A DNA stretch of 64,000 bases from Ancylothrix sp036704045. Lineage in GTDB: Bacteria > Cyanobacteriota > Cyanobacteriia > Cyanobacteriales > Oscillatoriaceae. The stretch is taken from NCBI GenBank assembly GCA_036704045.1, contig DATNQM010000016.1, positions 1-64,000 of the forward strand. Reading direction: 5' to 3'. Numbering within the stretch: the stretch's first letter is position 1; every line of letters starts with the position of its first letter. The position numbers and the translations under genes are program-made. Below are positions 9,140 to 21,100 of this stretch, piece after piece. The notes under the pieces are model-generated. The model was not told where the DNA came from and ran no database searches. It saw only the letters and a program-made list of their open reading frames with translations.

Positions 9140-9607
9140 ATGCGTATTTTAGGTATAGATCCAGGTTTTGCTAAATTAGGTTTTGGGGGCATTTCTTGTG
9201 AAGAACCTGCCTCAGTTTCTGTGATAGATTTTGGAGTAATTCAAACACCAAAAGGTGAAGAAGTCGGCAGACGTTTGCGGACAATTTATGAGGATTTACA
9301 TACAGTTATTGAAGAGATAAATCCCGATTTGGTAGTGATAGAAAAATTCTTTTTTTATCGCATGGCAAATACAATTTTGGTGGCGCAGGCGCGGGGCGTG
9401 ATTATGTTAGTTTTGGGGCAGTTTGAGGTGCCGGTGGTTGAGTTTACACCGGCCCAAGTTAAGCTGGCGTTGACAGGCTATGGAAATGCAGAAAAATACG
9501 AAGTTCAAGAAGCCGTAGCGCAAGAGTTGGGTTTGGAAGTGATACCAAAACCCGATGATGCAGCAGATGCCTTAGCCTTGGCCTTAACAGGCTGGTTTCA
9601 GAGATAA
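9140..9607 (+). CDS. ruvC: Holliday junction resolvase RuvC
   Basis: A 155-residue RNase H-fold endonuclease that cleaves Holliday junctions with RuvAB. The first catalytic Asp is in GIDPGFAKLGFG (Asp7), the second acidic residue in VVIEKFFF (Glu69 region), and the last pair in KPDDAADALALAL. QARGVIM and the DNA-binding GNAEKYEVQEAV segment are also present. The length is normal for cyanobacteria. It lies 84 bp behind chlI, separated by a palindromic repeat. Confidence 0.95.
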   Translation: MRILGIDPGFAKLGFGGISCEEPASVSVIDFGVIQTPKGEEVGRRLRTIYEDLHTVIEEINPDLVVIEKFFFYRMANTILVAQARGVIMLVLGQFEVPVVEFTPAQVKLALTGYGNAEKYEVQEAVAQELGLEVIPKPDDAADALALALTGWFQR

Positions 9608-9829
9608 AATATGATCAAAAAACCGGTTTTTAAATTACCGATTTATTAGCTACATAAAAAAAAAGAAATAGTTTTTTTCAGTTATCCAAACTAAAAAAAG
9701 GTTTTAAAAAACCCGGATTTTCGGCTTGTTTTGAGATTACTAAATTGATATTAAAAAGCTATATAAGAGAATATTTTATTTATCAAAAGCAAATACAAAC
9801 AAACTAAAAATATAAAATAATCAATATTC

Positions 9830-9851
9830 GTCGCCGGTTTTAAACGGCGAC
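9830..9851. terminator. Hairpin between ruvC and the glutathione peroxidase gene
   Basis: GTCGCCG (9830-9836) pairs with CGGCGAC (9845-9851) around GTTTTAAA. It lies between convergent genes. No T-tract follows on either strand, so its efficiency is doubtful. Confidence 0.4.
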
Positions 9852-9867
9852 AAATAAAACCCCTAAC

Positions 9868-10353
9868 TTACTTACTCAACTCCCGTTCAATCGCCGAAAT
9901 CAACTCAGGAGAATTAGGTGCAACACCACTCTTAAAACGCCCCACAACCTCCCCATTTTTCCCAACCAAAAACTTCTCAAAATTCCAAGCAACATCACCC
10001 GTAGGCTCAACAGAATTAGTCAACAAAGCATAAAGAGGATGCTGTTGAGAACCCAGCGCATGAACCTTATCAAATAACTCAAACGAAACCCCATAATTAG
10101 TTTCGCAAAACTGAACAATTTGGTCATTAGTTCCCGGTTCCTGTGCCCCAAAATCATTACAAGGAAACGCCAAAATCCGTAAACCCTGATTTTGATATTT
10201 TTGATACAACTCCTCCAAACCAGCATACTGTCGGGTGTAACCACAATAAGACGCGACATTCACAATCAGCAAAACCTTACCCGCATAACTTCCCAGCAGT
10301 CTTTCCTCACCTTGGATAGTCTTCACAGAAACATCAGATACTTGTGCGCTCAT
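9868..10353 (-). CDS. Glutathione peroxidase (Cys-type)
   Basis: About 161 residues of the glutathione/thioredoxin peroxidase family, which reduces hydroperoxides with thiols. The catalytic motif is NVASYCGYTRQY with Cys rather than selenocysteine. The Gln-bearing AFPCNDFGAQEPG motif and the Trp-bearing WNFEKFLV motif are both present. A longer frame begins at TTG 10377, but the ATG at 10353 has GAAG about 5 nt upstream and matches the usual family start, so I chose it. Non-animal Cys-type members usually take electrons from thioredoxin; this is family knowledge, not visible here. Confidence 0.92.
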   Translation of the reverse strand: MSAQVSDVSVKTIQGEERLLGSYAGKVLLIVNVASYCGYTRQYAGLEELYQKYQNQGLRILAFPCNDFGAQEPGTNDQIVQFCETNYGVSFELFDKVHALGSQQHPLYALLTNSVEPTGDVAWNFEKFLVGKNGEVVGRFKSGVAPNSPELISAIERELSK

Positions 10354-10769
10354 TTTTACTTCATAAAATTTTGACAATTACCCTCAGTATAAATCCCAGC
10401 TAAAACTTTTTCTACCAACCCTAGACCTTTTACCCCCAAAAAAGCTATCCAAATAACATCCAAACTATCGAACAAACTCAACAATAACGCACTAACCTAG
10501 AATATGAGATAATCCAGCACAATAGGTTTATGTTTTGTAAAATTTCCGAGAGGATACACGACATTAGTAAAAATTCAAGTTATCTTCCAAGAACCGGCAC
10601 AAAACACATAAAGTCTGCTACAAGACCCCATTAAAATAAAATACCCCCTAATAAAATTGAAGCTAAAACAAAAAAACTAAAGCCTTGTTTATCTACCCTT
10701 AATAAAAGTAAGACCATAAAAAAATTCTAAATCTAAAATAGAAAATAAACAATCAAAAAAACAAACATC
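10354..10769. other. Gene-free stretch before the CBS-GGDEF-EAL gene
   Basis: A 416-bp divergent intergenic region, very A-rich towards 10769. It must hold promoters for both flanking genes, but no confident -35/-10 pair, RNA gene or conserved ORF was recognised. Confidence 0.5.
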
Positions 10770-13700
10770 ATGCAACGAAATAAAACCCCTATATATCTAC
10801 CAGAATTAGCAGACGTTATCGACCGTTCACCCCTCATCGTTACCCCAGAAATACCCCTCCTTCAAGTCATATCACTGATGGGACAGCACTCCCGTAGTTG
10901 CCCATTAACAAAAATCAAATCCCTACCAGAACGCACACCAACCCTCCTTAAAGAAGCCAGAGCAAGCTGCGTTCTAATTGTCGAAAAACCAAGCTCAGAA
11001 AATACCAAATCAAACCTAAAAGGAATCTTCACCGAACGCGATCTCGTCCGCCTTATCGCATCAGGCAAAATAGGACTCAACAACTCAAGCATTGCAGAAG
11101 TAATGACATCCCCAGTCATTGCCGTAACAGACACCGAAGCACAAGACGTCTTCACCGTACTCCTCCTGCTACGCCAACACAGGATCCGCCATCTCCCTAT
11201 CATCAACAGCAGCGGCATCCTACTCGGAGTCATCACCCCCGAAACCATCCGCCAAGCCATGCTACAACCGGCCAACCTCCTAAAAATGAGACAAGTCGAA
11301 GAAGTAATGAACACCGAAGTCATTCAAGCCCCCCTCGACTCCTCCGTCCTCAGCCTTGCACAGCAAATGACAGAACATAACGTTAGCTGTATCGTCATCA
11401 CCACCGGCACCCCAGACAACTCCACCCCCGTTGGTATGGTCACCGAACGCGACATCGTACAATTCCAAGCCCTAGAACTCGATCTCTGCAAAATAAACGC
11501 TCAAACCGTAATGAGCACCCCCCTCTTTTGCCTCCACCCCCAAGACTCACTCTGGCAAGCCCATCAAGAAATGCAACAGCGATTCGTCCGCCGCCTCGCC
11601 GTCGCCAACGAAAAGGGCCAACTCTTAGGACTGATCACCCAAACCAACCTCTTACACGTCCTCGATCCTATGGAAATGTCTGGCGTCATTGATGGCCTAC
11701 AACTAGCCATCGAACAGCGCACCGGCGAACTCCAAAAAACCCTCCTACAGCTAGGCGAAGTAGTTACCCAACTCGAAAGCGAAATCGTCACCCGGAAAAA
11801 TACCGAAGAAAGGCTGCGTTTGCTCGAATCCGTCGTCCTCAATGCCAACGACGCCATCGTTATAATGCACCCCTCAGAAAACAAAACCACCGAACCTACC
11901 GTACTATTTGTCAACCAAGCCTTTACCCAACTCACCGGCTACACAATTTCAGAAATAGCAGGCAAAACCCCCAACATTTTGCGTGGCCCAAACAGCGACC
12001 CCAACCAAATCGCCAAAATTCAAGAAGCCTTTTCAACCCAAAAACCCGTTCGCGTCGAAATCATCAACTACCGCAAAGACGGCACCCCATATTGGGTAGA
12101 ACTCAACAGCGTTCCAGTCACCGACAGCACCGGCAACCTCACCCACTGGATCTCTGTGCAACGAGACATCACCGAACGCAAACAGATGGAACAAGCCCTG
12201 TTTGCCGAAAAAGAACTCGCCCAAGTCACCCTCCAATCTATCGGCGATGGAGTCATCACCACCGACGCCAACGGACACATTTCTTCCCTCAATCCTGTGG
12301 CCGAAAAACTCACCGGCTGGACAACAAAAGAAGCCAAAGGCTTACCCCTTAACCGAGTCTTTCAAATCATCAACGATCAAGACGGTATCCCCGTCGAAAA
12401 CATCCTCTCCACCGCCCTTTGTAACAGCCAAATCATCGATTTAGTCAACCACAACCTCTTAATTGCCCGCAACGGCCATCAATTCGCTATCGACCACTCA
12501 GCAGCGCCAATTCACTCATCTTCCGGCACCCTAGTAGGGGCTGTTTTAGTGTTTAGAGATGTCACCCAAATTCGCACCCAAGCAAGACAACTATCTTGGC
12601 AAGCCACCCACGATGCCCTTACCGGCCTCGTCAACCGTCGTGAATTTGAATATCAACTTGAACAAGCTATATTTAACGCCCAAAGACACAATTTAAAACA
12701 TATATTACTATTTTTAGACTTAGACAGATTTAAAATTGTTAATGATACCTGCGGACATATTGCCGGGGACGAACTACTACGTCAAGTAACCGAACAATTT
12801 AAAACAAAAATTCGCAAAACCGATATGTTAGCCCGTCTCGGAGGCGATGAATTTGCCGTTATCCTCTACCAATGTTCCCATGAGCAAGGTATAGAAATAG
12901 CCGAAAAACTTTTACAAAGCATACAATCATTTCGCTTTGTTTGGCAAGATAAAAGCTTTAGCCTTGGTGTCAGCATTGGTTTAGTAAGTATTAACCCCAT
13001 CAGCCAAAACGCCCAGCGAATTTTAAGCGAAGCAGATGCAGCCTGCTATGCAGCCAAAGATCAAGGCAGAAACCGAGTTCATATTTATGAAGCTAATGAT
13101 CGAGAATTGGCAAAACAACGCGGCGAAACTCAATGGCTAGTCAGAATTACTCGCGCCCTAGAAGAAAACTCATTTTGTTTATTTTCCCAACCCATTATTT
13201 CCCTAACTAAACCAGAACTGGAAACCAATGGTGAAGCAACGCCTGAAAGTGCCTTACATTGGGAAATATTACTACGTTTACAAGACCCTGAAACCGGCAA
13301 AATTATCTCACCAATGGCCTTTATACCGGCCGCTGAACGCTATCATCTCATGTACGCTATCGACCGATGGGTTATTCGTACTTTGTTTGCTCAAATTTCT
13401 CTTTTTAAACTACATGAATCGCCGAAATATCAACAAAAATCCAATATTTTATTTTCCCTAAACCTTTCAGCAGATAGCCTTAATGATGAAAATTTTATAA
13501 GTTTTCTCAAGGAACAGTTTTTAAATTATCAAATTTCCCCCCATATAATTTGTTTTGAAATTACCGAAACTTTAGCTGTAGCCAACTTAACTAAAACAAC
13601 CAATTTTATAGAATCCTTGCGAGAAATTGGTTGTCGATTTGGATTAGATGATTTTGGTAGTGGAATGTCATCCTTTGCTTATTTAAGAAATTTACCCGTA

Positions 13701-13997
13701 GATTACTTAAAAATCGATGGAAGTTTTGTCAAAAATATTGCTGAAAATCCTATTGATTTTGCTATGGTAGAAGCCATTAACCGTATCGGTCATGTTATGG
13801 GTATTAAAACCATAGCAGAATGTGTAGAAAAAGAAACAACCCTCCATGCTCTCAAAAAATTAGGAGTTAATTACGCTCAAGGATATGCTATTGCCAAACC
13901 ACATCCTTTAGAAATGAAAAATTTTTTTAATTTAGAAGAAAGCTGGCGTGATTTGCCTCCCAACTCCCTGTCTTGTGAGGCAAAATTGCTTTGCTAA
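10770..13997 (+). CDS. CBS-PAS-GGDEF-EAL cyclic-di-GMP protein
   Basis: A 1075-residue soluble signalling protein. It has four CBS motifs as two Bateman modules (about 15-310), a short coiled coil, a LOV-like PAS (about 350-475), a second PAS (about 480-605), a GGDEF domain (about 610-775) and an EAL domain (about 785-1060). The cyclase motif is intact (GGDEF at 691-695) with an inhibitory RxxD at 682-685. The phosphodiesterase domain reads EIL at 832-834 for EAL but keeps NLS, EITET, DDFG, LKID, AEC and QGYAIAKP, so both activities look possible. The first PAS has GKTPNILRG at 398-406, where LOV domains have GRNCRFLQG, so the flavin-reactive Cys is Pro401. CBS modules suggest adenine nucleotide sensing. 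It converges on the receiver-GGDEF gene. Confidence 0.93.
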   Translation: MQRNKTPIYLPELADVIDRSPLIVTPEIPLLQVISLMGQHSRSCPLTKIKSLPERTPTLLKEARASCVLIVEKPSSENTKSNLKGIFTERDLVRLIASGKIGLNNSSIAEVMTSPVIAVTDTEAQDVFTVLLLLRQHRIRHLPIINSSGILLGVITPETIRQAMLQPANLLKMRQVEEVMNTEVIQAPLDSSVLSLAQQMTEHNVSCIVITTGTPDNSTPVGMVTERDIVQFQALELDLCKINAQTVMSTPLFCLHPQDSLWQAHQEMQQRFVRRLAVANEKGQLLGLITQTNLLHVLDPMEMSGVIDGLQLAIEQRTGELQKTLLQLGEVVTQLESEIVTRKNTEERLRLLESVVLNANDAIVIMHPSENKTTEPTVLFVNQAFTQLTGYTISEIAGKTPNILRGPNSDPNQIAKIQEAFSTQKPVRVEIINYRKDGTPYWVELNSVPVTDSTGNLTHWISVQRDITERKQMEQALFAEKELAQVTLQSIGDGVITTDANGHISSLNPVAEKLTGWTTKEAKGLPLNRVFQIINDQDGIPVENILSTALCNSQIIDLVNHNLLIARNGHQFAIDHSAAPIHSSSGTLVGAVLVFRDVTQIRTQARQLSWQATHDALTGLVNRREFEYQLEQAIFNAQRHNLKHILLFLDLDRFKIVNDTCGHIAGDELLRQVTEQFKTKIRKTDMLARLGGDEFAVILYQCSHEQGIEIAEKLLQSIQSFRFVWQDKSFSLGVSIGLVSINPISQNAQRILSEADAACYAAKDQGRNRVHIYEANDRELAKQRGETQWLVRITRALEENSFCLFSQPIISLTKPELETNGEATPESALHWEILLRLQDPETGKIISPMAFIPAAERYHLMYAIDRWVIRTLFAQISLFKLHESPKYQQKSNILFSLNLSADSLNDENFISFLKEQFLNYQISPHIICFEITETLAVANLTKTTNFIESLREIGCRFGLDDFGSGMSSFAYLRNLPVDYLKIDGSFVKNIAENPIDFAMVEAINRIGHVMGIKTIAECVEKETTLHALKKLGVNYAQGYAIAKPHPLEMKNFFNLEESWRDLPPNSLSCEAKLLC

Positions 13998-14129
13998 AGG
14001 TTTATTATTTTCCTATTTTTACCCAATCAAATTATCTTGATTTTCATGGGTTTTCTCAATTGAAAAAAGCTACCCTGACCTTACTAAAACAGCCACTAAA
14101 CCTTTAAAAATTATCCATCAATACTAACT

Positions 14130-15089
14130 TTAAATCTCCTCATTACCAATCAAAATCAACTGATTACGTCCAGATGCTTTTGCTTGGTAAAGAGCTTTAT
14201 CAGCCAAAGAAAGAATCAAAGATGGTAGAGTATCTGCTTCAGGAATAAGACTAGTCACACCTAAACTTAAAGTTACTCTGTCTCTAACCGTAGAAGTTTC
14301 ATGAGGAATAGCTAAAGCCTCAATTTTAATGCGGATATTTTCGGCCACATACACAGCACCTACCGCATCTGTATTTGGCAAAATGACCGCAAATTCTTCA
14401 CCACCATAACGCGCCACCAAATCTGCCGAACGCTTCGCTTCCTGAGAAATTGTATTAGCAACTAAACGCAAACATTCATCACCAGCTTGATGACCATAAG
14501 TATCATTATAAGCCTTAAAAAAATCCACATCACACAAAATTAATGACAAACAAGAACGTTCCCGTACTTGCCTAAACCACTCTCGCTCTAAATACTCATC
14601 AAAACGACGACGGTTTGCCACCTGAGTTAAACCATCAATCATAGCTAAACGCTGCAATTGTTGATTAGCAAATTCCAACTTTTGATAAAGATGATATTGC
14701 TCAATTAAACGGCGGACTCGCTGCCTTAAAACCGGCCAATGAATAGGCTTTGTAATATAATCCGTTGCCCCCACATTAAATGCCCTATCCACCGAATCAG
14801 GATCATCCAAACTCGTAATCATTAAAACCGGCGTTGTATCTCCCCCCCTCAATTGCTGAAAATGCTGACAACAAGTAAACCCATCCATCACCGGCATCAT
14901 AGCATCCAGCAAAACAATATCAGGTTTTTCGCGCAAAAAATCCGCAATTCCTTGCTCACCATCGGCCGATTCAATAACCCGATAACCTTCTTTTTCCATT
15001 GCACGTCGTAACAACATCCGCGTTGTCCGATCATCCTCAATAATTAAAATAAGAGGAGTTTCTTGGCCGTAAATAACATTTGTATCCAT
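14130..15089 (-). CDS. Response regulator with GGDEF output (PleD-like diguanylate cyclase)
   Basis: About 319 residues. An N-terminal receiver has phospho-acceptor Asp62 in LLDAMMPVMDG, the acidic pair EDD at 18-20, and Lys in ITKPIH. It is followed by a GGDEF domain with active GGEEF (229-233) and an inhibitory RxxD (220-223) five residues upstream. The expected role is phosphorylation-controlled synthesis of cyclic di-GMP. A longer frame starts at TTG 15137; the ATG at 15089 gives the standard short lead into the receiver and is preferred. It lies 76 bp downstream of the giant hybrid kinase on the same strand, so co-transcription and phosphotransfer from that kinase's HPt domain are reasonable inferences. 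Confidence 0.93.
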   Translation of the reverse strand: MDTNVIYGQETPLILIIEDDRTTRMLLRRAMEKEGYRVIESADGEQGIADFLREKPDIVLLDAMMPVMDGFTCCQHFQQLRGGDTTPVLMITSLDDPDSVDRAFNVGATDYITKPIHWPVLRQRVRRLIEQYHLYQKLEFANQQLQRLAMIDGLTQVANRRRFDEYLEREWFRQVRERSCLSLILCDVDFFKAYNDTYGHQAGDECLRLVANTISQEAKRSADLVARYGGEEFAVILPNTDAVGAVYVAENIRIKIEALAIPHETSTVRDRVTLSLGVTSLIPEADTLPSLILSLADKALYQAKASGRNQLILIGNEEI

Positions 15090-15165
15090 AATGGGAAATG
15101 GGGACTCGAAACCAGAAAAAAAAGTGAGAGAAAACAATCACAAATCAGAAAAAAACTTGTAAACA

Positions 15166-18100
15166 TTACAAATTTTCCAACGCTACTTTCACAAATTCAT
15201 ACTCTGCTGATAAAAGCGCAAAAATTTCCGCAGCCTCAGCATCAACAGTACCACGACCAATTGCTTCAAGACGCTTGCAGAGAGCCGCTAAATCCAAAGC
15301 GCCAACAGTGGCACTAGTTGATTTTAAAGTGTGAGCAGCGAAATTTAACGCCGGCCCATCCCCCTCATCAATTGCGCGGCCCAACGCTTCCAGCAATTTC
15401 GGTGCGTCAGTTAAGTAGCTATCAATCACCATAGCTAAAAGTCCGTCATCATCGTCACCCACCATTTCCCGTAATGAGGCAAAAGCCGCTTTGTCAATTG
15501 GCGGTTTTCGTTCACTAAGAACAACGTTGTTAGACTCTGTAACTGTATTAGACTCGGTAGTTTCCGCCCTTGGCATTATCTCATCGTCAGCAACACCCAC
15601 AGGCTCACATTTTTCGAGGGCTTCAATCAAAGCACTTGAACGAATGGGTTTACTGATATAGTCATCCATCCCCGCCCTCAGACAAATTTCTTTGTCGCCT
15701 TGCATGGCATTGGCTGTCATGGCCACAATCCGAGGACGGGCCTTTTTCTCCCAACGAGAAAGAATCCGGCGTGTGGCTTCTAAGCCGTCCATTTCTGGCA
15801 TTTGTACATCCATTAACACCACATCATAGGTTTGTCTCTCTAGGGCTTCAATCACCTCCCATCCATTAGCAGCGATATCAGCCCGGTATCCCAAGCGCCC
15901 CAACAATCCCATAGCTACTTTTTGATTGACGGCGTTATCTTCTGCCAGCAAAATTCGCAAAGGTTTTTGATTTAACTTTTGAGATTGCTTTTTAAATTTT
16001 TCCGGCTTAACAACAATAGAATTATCATTCAAAATGCTATTTAAAACATTATAAAGTTGAGATTGTTTAATGGGTTTATTTAAAAATGCCGCAAACTCCA
16101 CCTCAATTTTATGGCGATTTTCTAAAGGACTGCCAATAGAAGTAAACAGCACCAAAGGAAACTTTGGTTGAGTAGACAATTTACGGATTTCGGTGGCCAA
16201 AGTTAAGCCATCCATCTGTGGCATTTGCATATCCAAAATTGCCAAATCAAAATTATCTCCTGCCTCCAAACAGCTTAAGGCTTCAGCGCCGGAAGGCACC
16301 GCCAAAGGAATCATCCCCCAAGACTGAGCCTGTAAAATTAATATTTGGCGGTTAGTAGCGTTGTCATCAACAATTAGTAGCCGTTTACCATTCAGGCTGT
16401 CGTGAGGTTCAGAAAAGTGATCGATATTTTTTGCCATCACGGCTATCGAAAAATTAAATGTTGAACCATTTCCGGCTTCACTTTCTACCCACATGGTACC
16501 GCCCATTAATTCACTCAAACGCAAACTAATTGCTAACCCAAGACCGGTACCGCCATATTGACGAGTAGTAGAAGCATCGACTTGACTGAAGGGTTTAAAC
16601 AAACGTGATCGCCGGTTTTCGGGAATACCTATGCCTGTATCTTTGACAGCAAATTGAATTTGATAACAGCGGTATTCTTGTTCCTCAATCTCTCGTTTAT
16701 TATGCGGTACCACACAAGTATTGTGGGTGTTAGCTGTGACAGATACGACAATTTCTCCAGTCGAGGTAAACTTGACTGCATTACTAAGTAAATTCACTAA
16801 AACTTGACGTAGACGGGTCACATCTCCCAAAATATTCAAAGGCACAGAACGCTCAATTAAATAAATTAGTTCTAAGCCTTTTTGTGATGCTTTTGCTGCT
16901 ACTAAATCTAGGCAATCTTCGATGCAAGAACGTAAATTAAATGGATAAGACTCTAATTCCAGCCGGCCTGATTCAATTTTGGAAAAATCAAGAATATCGT
17001 TAATAATTGTCAGTAAAGATTCCCCAGAATTACGAATGGTTTCGACAAAATCATGTTGTTCTGGTGTGAGGGGAGTGTCGAGTAATAGGCCGGTCATTCC
17101 AATAACAGCATTCATCGGAGTGCGAATTTCATGGCTCATGGTTGCCAAAAATTCACTTTTAGCTTTGTTGGCGGTATCGGCTGCTTGTTTTGCTTTTTCC
17201 AGGTCAGCATTTTGAGAAGATAACTGTTCTTTATTAGCTCGTTCTTGTTGCAAAAGTTGTGCTTGTGCTAGGGCAATTCCGACATTAGCGGCGACAGCTT
17301 CTAGTAGTTCAATTTCTGCCGGTTTCCATCGTCGGTAACGATCACACTGGTGCAAACCGATAATTCCATTCGGTTCACCTTGATAGGAGGTGCGAATACT
17401 GATCATTGATTTTAGACCGAGAAGCTTACATATTTCAGAACCACCTCTTAATAAGGGGTCTGTATAAACATCTGGAGAGGGTACAGCGGCATCTTTGGCA
17501 ATTACTTGTTCGGCATGGGCGTTGCCGGTGATGGGAATTTCTAAAGAAGGTAGCCATTCATATCCTGGTTCGGAATAACTTGCCATTAAAGGAATTTTTG
17601 GCACCGGTTCTTTAATATAGGTATGAATCAAACAACGATTGACGCCAAAAGATTGACCGATGAGAGTAACAGCAGTTTTAAAAATTTGCTGTACATCTAA
17701 ACTTTGGCGAATTTCTTGAGTAATTTGACCCAACAATTGCGCTCGTTGTAGTTGCGCTTCTAAGGCATTTTGTGCGTTATGTCTGACAATTTCTCCTCCT
17801 ATCCACTGCGCCATTAATTTAAGTAGTTCTTTTTCGACGGTGGTGATTATATTTTGTCGGGGTTTAGTGCTAGAAAAACTTAAAATTCCAAAAACTCCTC
17901 CACTGACAAGTAAAGGTGCTTCCATATAAGCTTCCAGTTGGCGAAGTTTGTAGGCTGGATGATTGCACTCTTCCATACGAGATGCGGATTCAAAACATAC
18001 GGGTTCTTTATTTATGGAAGTTTCTCGGACTTCGGAAAATAGACTAAAAGCATCTCCTTTAACAATTTTAAAAGGAAACATTTTAGGAAATTGTGCAGCA

Positions 18101-21100
18101 ATTACTTCTATTCGTTCATCTTCAATACGTCCAACAATTCCAATTTCTAAACCAAAGCGGTGACATCCCATTTCCAGCATTTTTTGCAGGTGTCCATCAA
18201 AGTCTAGATCCGTTGCGGCGGTGACTCCATATAATTCTCGAATGGCGGCTTCGCTTTGGCGCAAATCTTGTTCTGCTTGTTTGCGTTCGGTGATGTCGCG
18301 TCCTACGGCTTGAAATACTAATACACTGCCCTTTTCGTCAAACATGGCGCGATAAGTCCACTGTAAAAAGCGCATTTCTATACTGTTTGCCACCGTCATA
18401 CGATGTTCACAGGTGATGACAGGATTGGAGGGGCTGACTTGGGCTAGTTGGGATTGTAGGTTTAGCCAATCTTCTTCGGGAATAAAGGGGACAAAAACAT
18501 GACCTATTAGTTCTTCTCTGGTTTTGGCAAAATACCGGCAGTAAGCATCATTAACAAAGATTAACTCTCCTGAAGGAAAAAACCGGCTAATAAGTTCTGT
18601 TTGATCTTCAATTATGGCTCGATAACGCTCTTCACTTTCTTTTAAAGCTTTTTCTGAACGTTTATTTTCTGTGATGTTTCTGACAATTCCAATCACTTGC
18701 CCATCTAAAAAAGGTACAAATCGAGCTTCATAATTTTGCTGTTGAGTTTGGGGCAATTCTAATACATACTCTACGGTGCTCAATCCATTTATTTCTAAAG
18801 CATGGCGGATAGCTTTGATAATTTTTTGTGATACTTCGTTTGGCAAAATTTCTAATAAAGATTTACCAATAAATTCTTCTGGTTGTACATACAATTCAGA
18901 AAAATTATTACCTGTATAATCTAAAATTTTCCCCTCGGAATCTAAGCGGAAGTATAAATCAGGAAAAGCTTGGAAAATGGCTTGTAACTCTGAAGTTTTT
19001 TGTAGTAGTTCTGTTTCGGCAAGTTTGCGATCTACTAGTTCGTTTTGAACCCGCTCAAATAATGTAGACTGCTGAATAGCAATGGCAAGTTGCACACTAA
19101 GTTGTTTGAGTAGTTCTACTTCGCCACTAGTCCAGCGGCGGGGTTCTTGACAATGGTGGGCAATCAATAAACCCCATAAAGAATCTTGACGTTGGTAGGG
19201 CGAACTAAAAGCTTCATTTTCTAAGGTTTCTCCTAAGCGGCGGTGGAGAACTTGATAGCCATCATTTTCGGGTAATAAAATCGGAACAACTAAGTTTGCC
19301 CTGACTTGAAATTGTTTAAGTAAATCGGCATGACATTGTTGGAGTGTGCCGTTAAAAATATCTTCAGTAGCGGCAATTCGGCCTTCTTGATATAAAGAAA
19401 TATACCTTTCCGCAAAGCAGTTATCTTTAATGTTGGTTCCGTAGGTTTTTACCCAGCCTTCGCCAACAGATTCAACGACAACTGTGCCGCTGGCATCGGG
19501 TAAAAATTGGTAAATAATTGTCCGATCAGTTTGCAAAAATTGTCGTACTTCTCGAACGGCTGTCGAGAGCACTTCTGCGATGTCTAAAGATTGCCGAATG
19601 CGTTGGGCAATGGAAGCTACTAATTGTTCTTTGAGTAATTGTTGTCGGAGGGATTGTTCGGCTTGTTTGCGGTGGGTAATGTCGTTGAGAGTGCCGGTGA
19701 TGCCAACAATGGTACCGTTAGAATTGGCGGTGGGTTTAACATAGACTTCTACCCAGCAAAATCCTCCGTCTTTTTTTAAATATCGAACTTCGTATTGAGC
19801 ATATTGTTGTTCTTTATTTAATAATTTTTGGATGTTTTGGGTGATGGCGGGCCGGTCTTCGGGGTAAATGTAATCTATATAGTTAGTGCCAAGAGTTTCT
19901 TCTACAGAAAAGCCGGTAATTTCACTCCACGCAGGATTTAAAAATGTCCAAATTCCAGTGGCATCTCTGGTAAAGATAATTTCTTTAACTTCTTCAACTA
20001 CTGAACGGTATTTATTTTCGCTTTCAATACGTTGCAATTCTGATAGTTTTCGGTCGGTAATATCGCTGCCAATGCCCATGTAACCTGTAATATTTCCTTC
20101 CCGGTCTTTAATGGATGTTATAGATAGTAGGATGGGAAAAGAACTGCCATTTTTGTGAATATAAGTCCACTCGGTTTCATCAATTTGGCCGCTATTGGCT
20201 TTCGCTGTAAATACCTCAAATCCTGGCTCAATAACCTGGCCCATTTCTATTGATAATTCTTGGGCTCTTTGGACAATTTCGCTGGGTTTATGAAAAATGC
20301 CTGGGGTGGTTTTTCCAATTACTTCATCGGCAGTGTAACCAAGGAGTCTTTCGGCAGTGTTGTTAAAGCTGCGAATTAAGCCGTTGATGGTAGTAGAAAT
20401 AATGGTGTAGTTAGCACTGTCTAAGATGGCTTGTTGCAAGCTGGAGATTTCTTGAAGTTCGGCTTCTATTTCTTGCCGTTCTTGAATTTCTTTTAATAGT
20501 TGTTGGTTGGTATTTTGTAGTTCTAGGGTGCGTTGTCCAACCAGTTCTTCTAGTTTTTCTTGATATTTTTTTAATTCTTCTTCGGCTTGAACTCGGTCGG
20601 TAATGTCGGTGATGGTGGCAACGTAGCCGATAACGCTTTGGTCATAGGTTTCTATCACCGCTTGACCCACCACCCAGGTGAGGTGGCCGTTTTGAGATAA
20701 AAATCGATATTCAGATTGAAATTGTATTGAGGTTTTATTGGGATTAAACCATTCGTTAAATATGCGTTGCCGGTCTTCTGGATGCACAGCATTTTTCCAT
20801 CCTTGTCCCATTGCTTGTTGAGGGGATAAACCGGCAATTTCACACCAACGTTCATTAACATAAAGACAATCTCCTTCAGCATTAGTGTGAAAAATTCCCA
20901 CCGGCGAAATTTGAGTAAGTTTTTGATAGCGTTTTTCGCTTTCTTTCAGGGCTGCTTCTGCTTGTTTTCGTTCATTATTTTCTGCTTCTAAAAGTTGAAT
21001 AGCTTGGGTTAATTCAATAGTTCTTTCTTGTACTCTTTTCTCTAAATCAAGCTTGGATTGTTCAAGGAGTTTTTGCGAGTTTTTCAGTTGCTCTTCTTGC

